Shown here one piece after another: positions 63,892-64,000 of a stretch of 64,000 nucleotides of DNA (positions are counted from its first letter, which is position 1; every line of letters starts with the position of its first letter). Origin of the DNA: Streptomyces sp. NBC_01341. GTDB lineage: Bacteria; Actinomycetota; Actinomycetes; Streptomycetales; Streptomycetaceae. The notes under the pieces were generated by a model, which did no database searches, was not told the origin of the DNA, and saw nothing but the letters and a program-made list of their open reading frames with translations. Location of the stretch: positions 7,254,001 through 7,318,000 of the forward strand of contig NZ_CP108364.1 of NCBI RefSeq assembly GCF_035946055.1, given 5' to 3'. The translations under genes were made by a program, and so were the position numbers.

Positions 63892-64000
63892 GTGAAGAAG
63901 GACCAGCTGTTCACCGGACTGGGGCACCCGCCTAGAGATGCGGTGAGTGTTGATGCCTCGATGGTGTCGCCCCTTCGCTCCTACTTACTCGATAGTCTGC
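63892..64000 (+). CDS. start of a gene running off the window
   Basis: GTG at 63892 with GGAGAAGA directly upstream, encoding KKDQLFTGLGHPPRDAVSVD and ASMVSPLRSYLLDSL to the window end. Too short to assign. 63650-63891 before it contains no supported gene. Confidence 0.35.
   Translation, partial: MKKDQLFTGLGHPPRDAVSVDASMVSPLRSYLLDSL

Overview
The window is high-GC actinobacterial DNA. GTG and TTG starts, TAT-type secreted proteins and Streptomyces-typical families (CU044_5270, DUF6221, DUF6924, RheA/Hsp18, mycothiol-dependent enzymes, LPXTG-type sorted protein) point to Streptomyces or a close relative such as Kitasatospora. No rRNA, tRNA, CRISPR array or core housekeeping cluster is seen. 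The density of broken transposases and truncated genes suggests an accessory region, for example a chromosome arm or an integrated plasmid remnant. That placement is inference.

Layout. 0-4 kb: CBS protein, small conserved protein, strong hairpin terminator, then a minus-strand AdoHcy-hydrolase-like gene (frameshifted) coupled to a cupin, and an SRPBCC protein. 4.2-8.7 kb: an IS5-type element with a DUF6193 passenger gene, its short internally deleted copy, a CU044_5270 protein and transposase debris. 8.9-14.4 kb: secreted GH99-like hydrolase with FN3 and discoidin domains, a two-gene operon (phage-tube-like protein plus PCuAC-like protein) and an intact ISAzo13-type IS. 16.8-24.7 kb: SRPBCC / HTH regulator / SMP-30-like secreted protein, a DUF6221 operon, and a broken TetR gene with a four-palindrome operator array facing an NADP oxidoreductase and an Old Yellow Enzyme. 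25-35 kb: alternating IS remnants with a TAT-lipoprotein hydrolase, an aminoglycoside-phosphotransferase-like kinase, a DUF6924 gene, and broken SARP, SDR and lipase genes. 35.4-38.3 kb: rheA-hsp18 with two operators, and an LPXTG-type surface protein. 38.5-50.5 kb: IS chimeras, wrbA with an operator, plasmid-gene debris, a second DUF6924 gene, a PPOX-fold gene. 50.5-64 kb: further IS elements, cupin, truncated TetR, mycothiol-dependent enzyme, an intact IS5-type element with a DUF1877 passenger gene, a stand-alone HflX N-terminal domain and an NmrA-like reductase.

The most interesting feature is a set of IS5-superfamily elements in which a small accessory gene sits inside the terminal inverted repeats together with the transposase. 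Two are flanked by CTAG on both sides (7307-8713 with DUF6193; 58353-59904 with DUF1877), and one of them has also left a 450-bp internally deleted derivative with its own CTAG flanks (4231-4680). A third candidate (52033-53567) has 29-bp perfect inverted repeats around a CxxC protein gene and a transposase.

Many genes differ from an intact reading frame by one base. Some of this is real decay, since large deletions and nested insertions are present, but uncorrected sequencing indels cannot be excluded from sequence alone.
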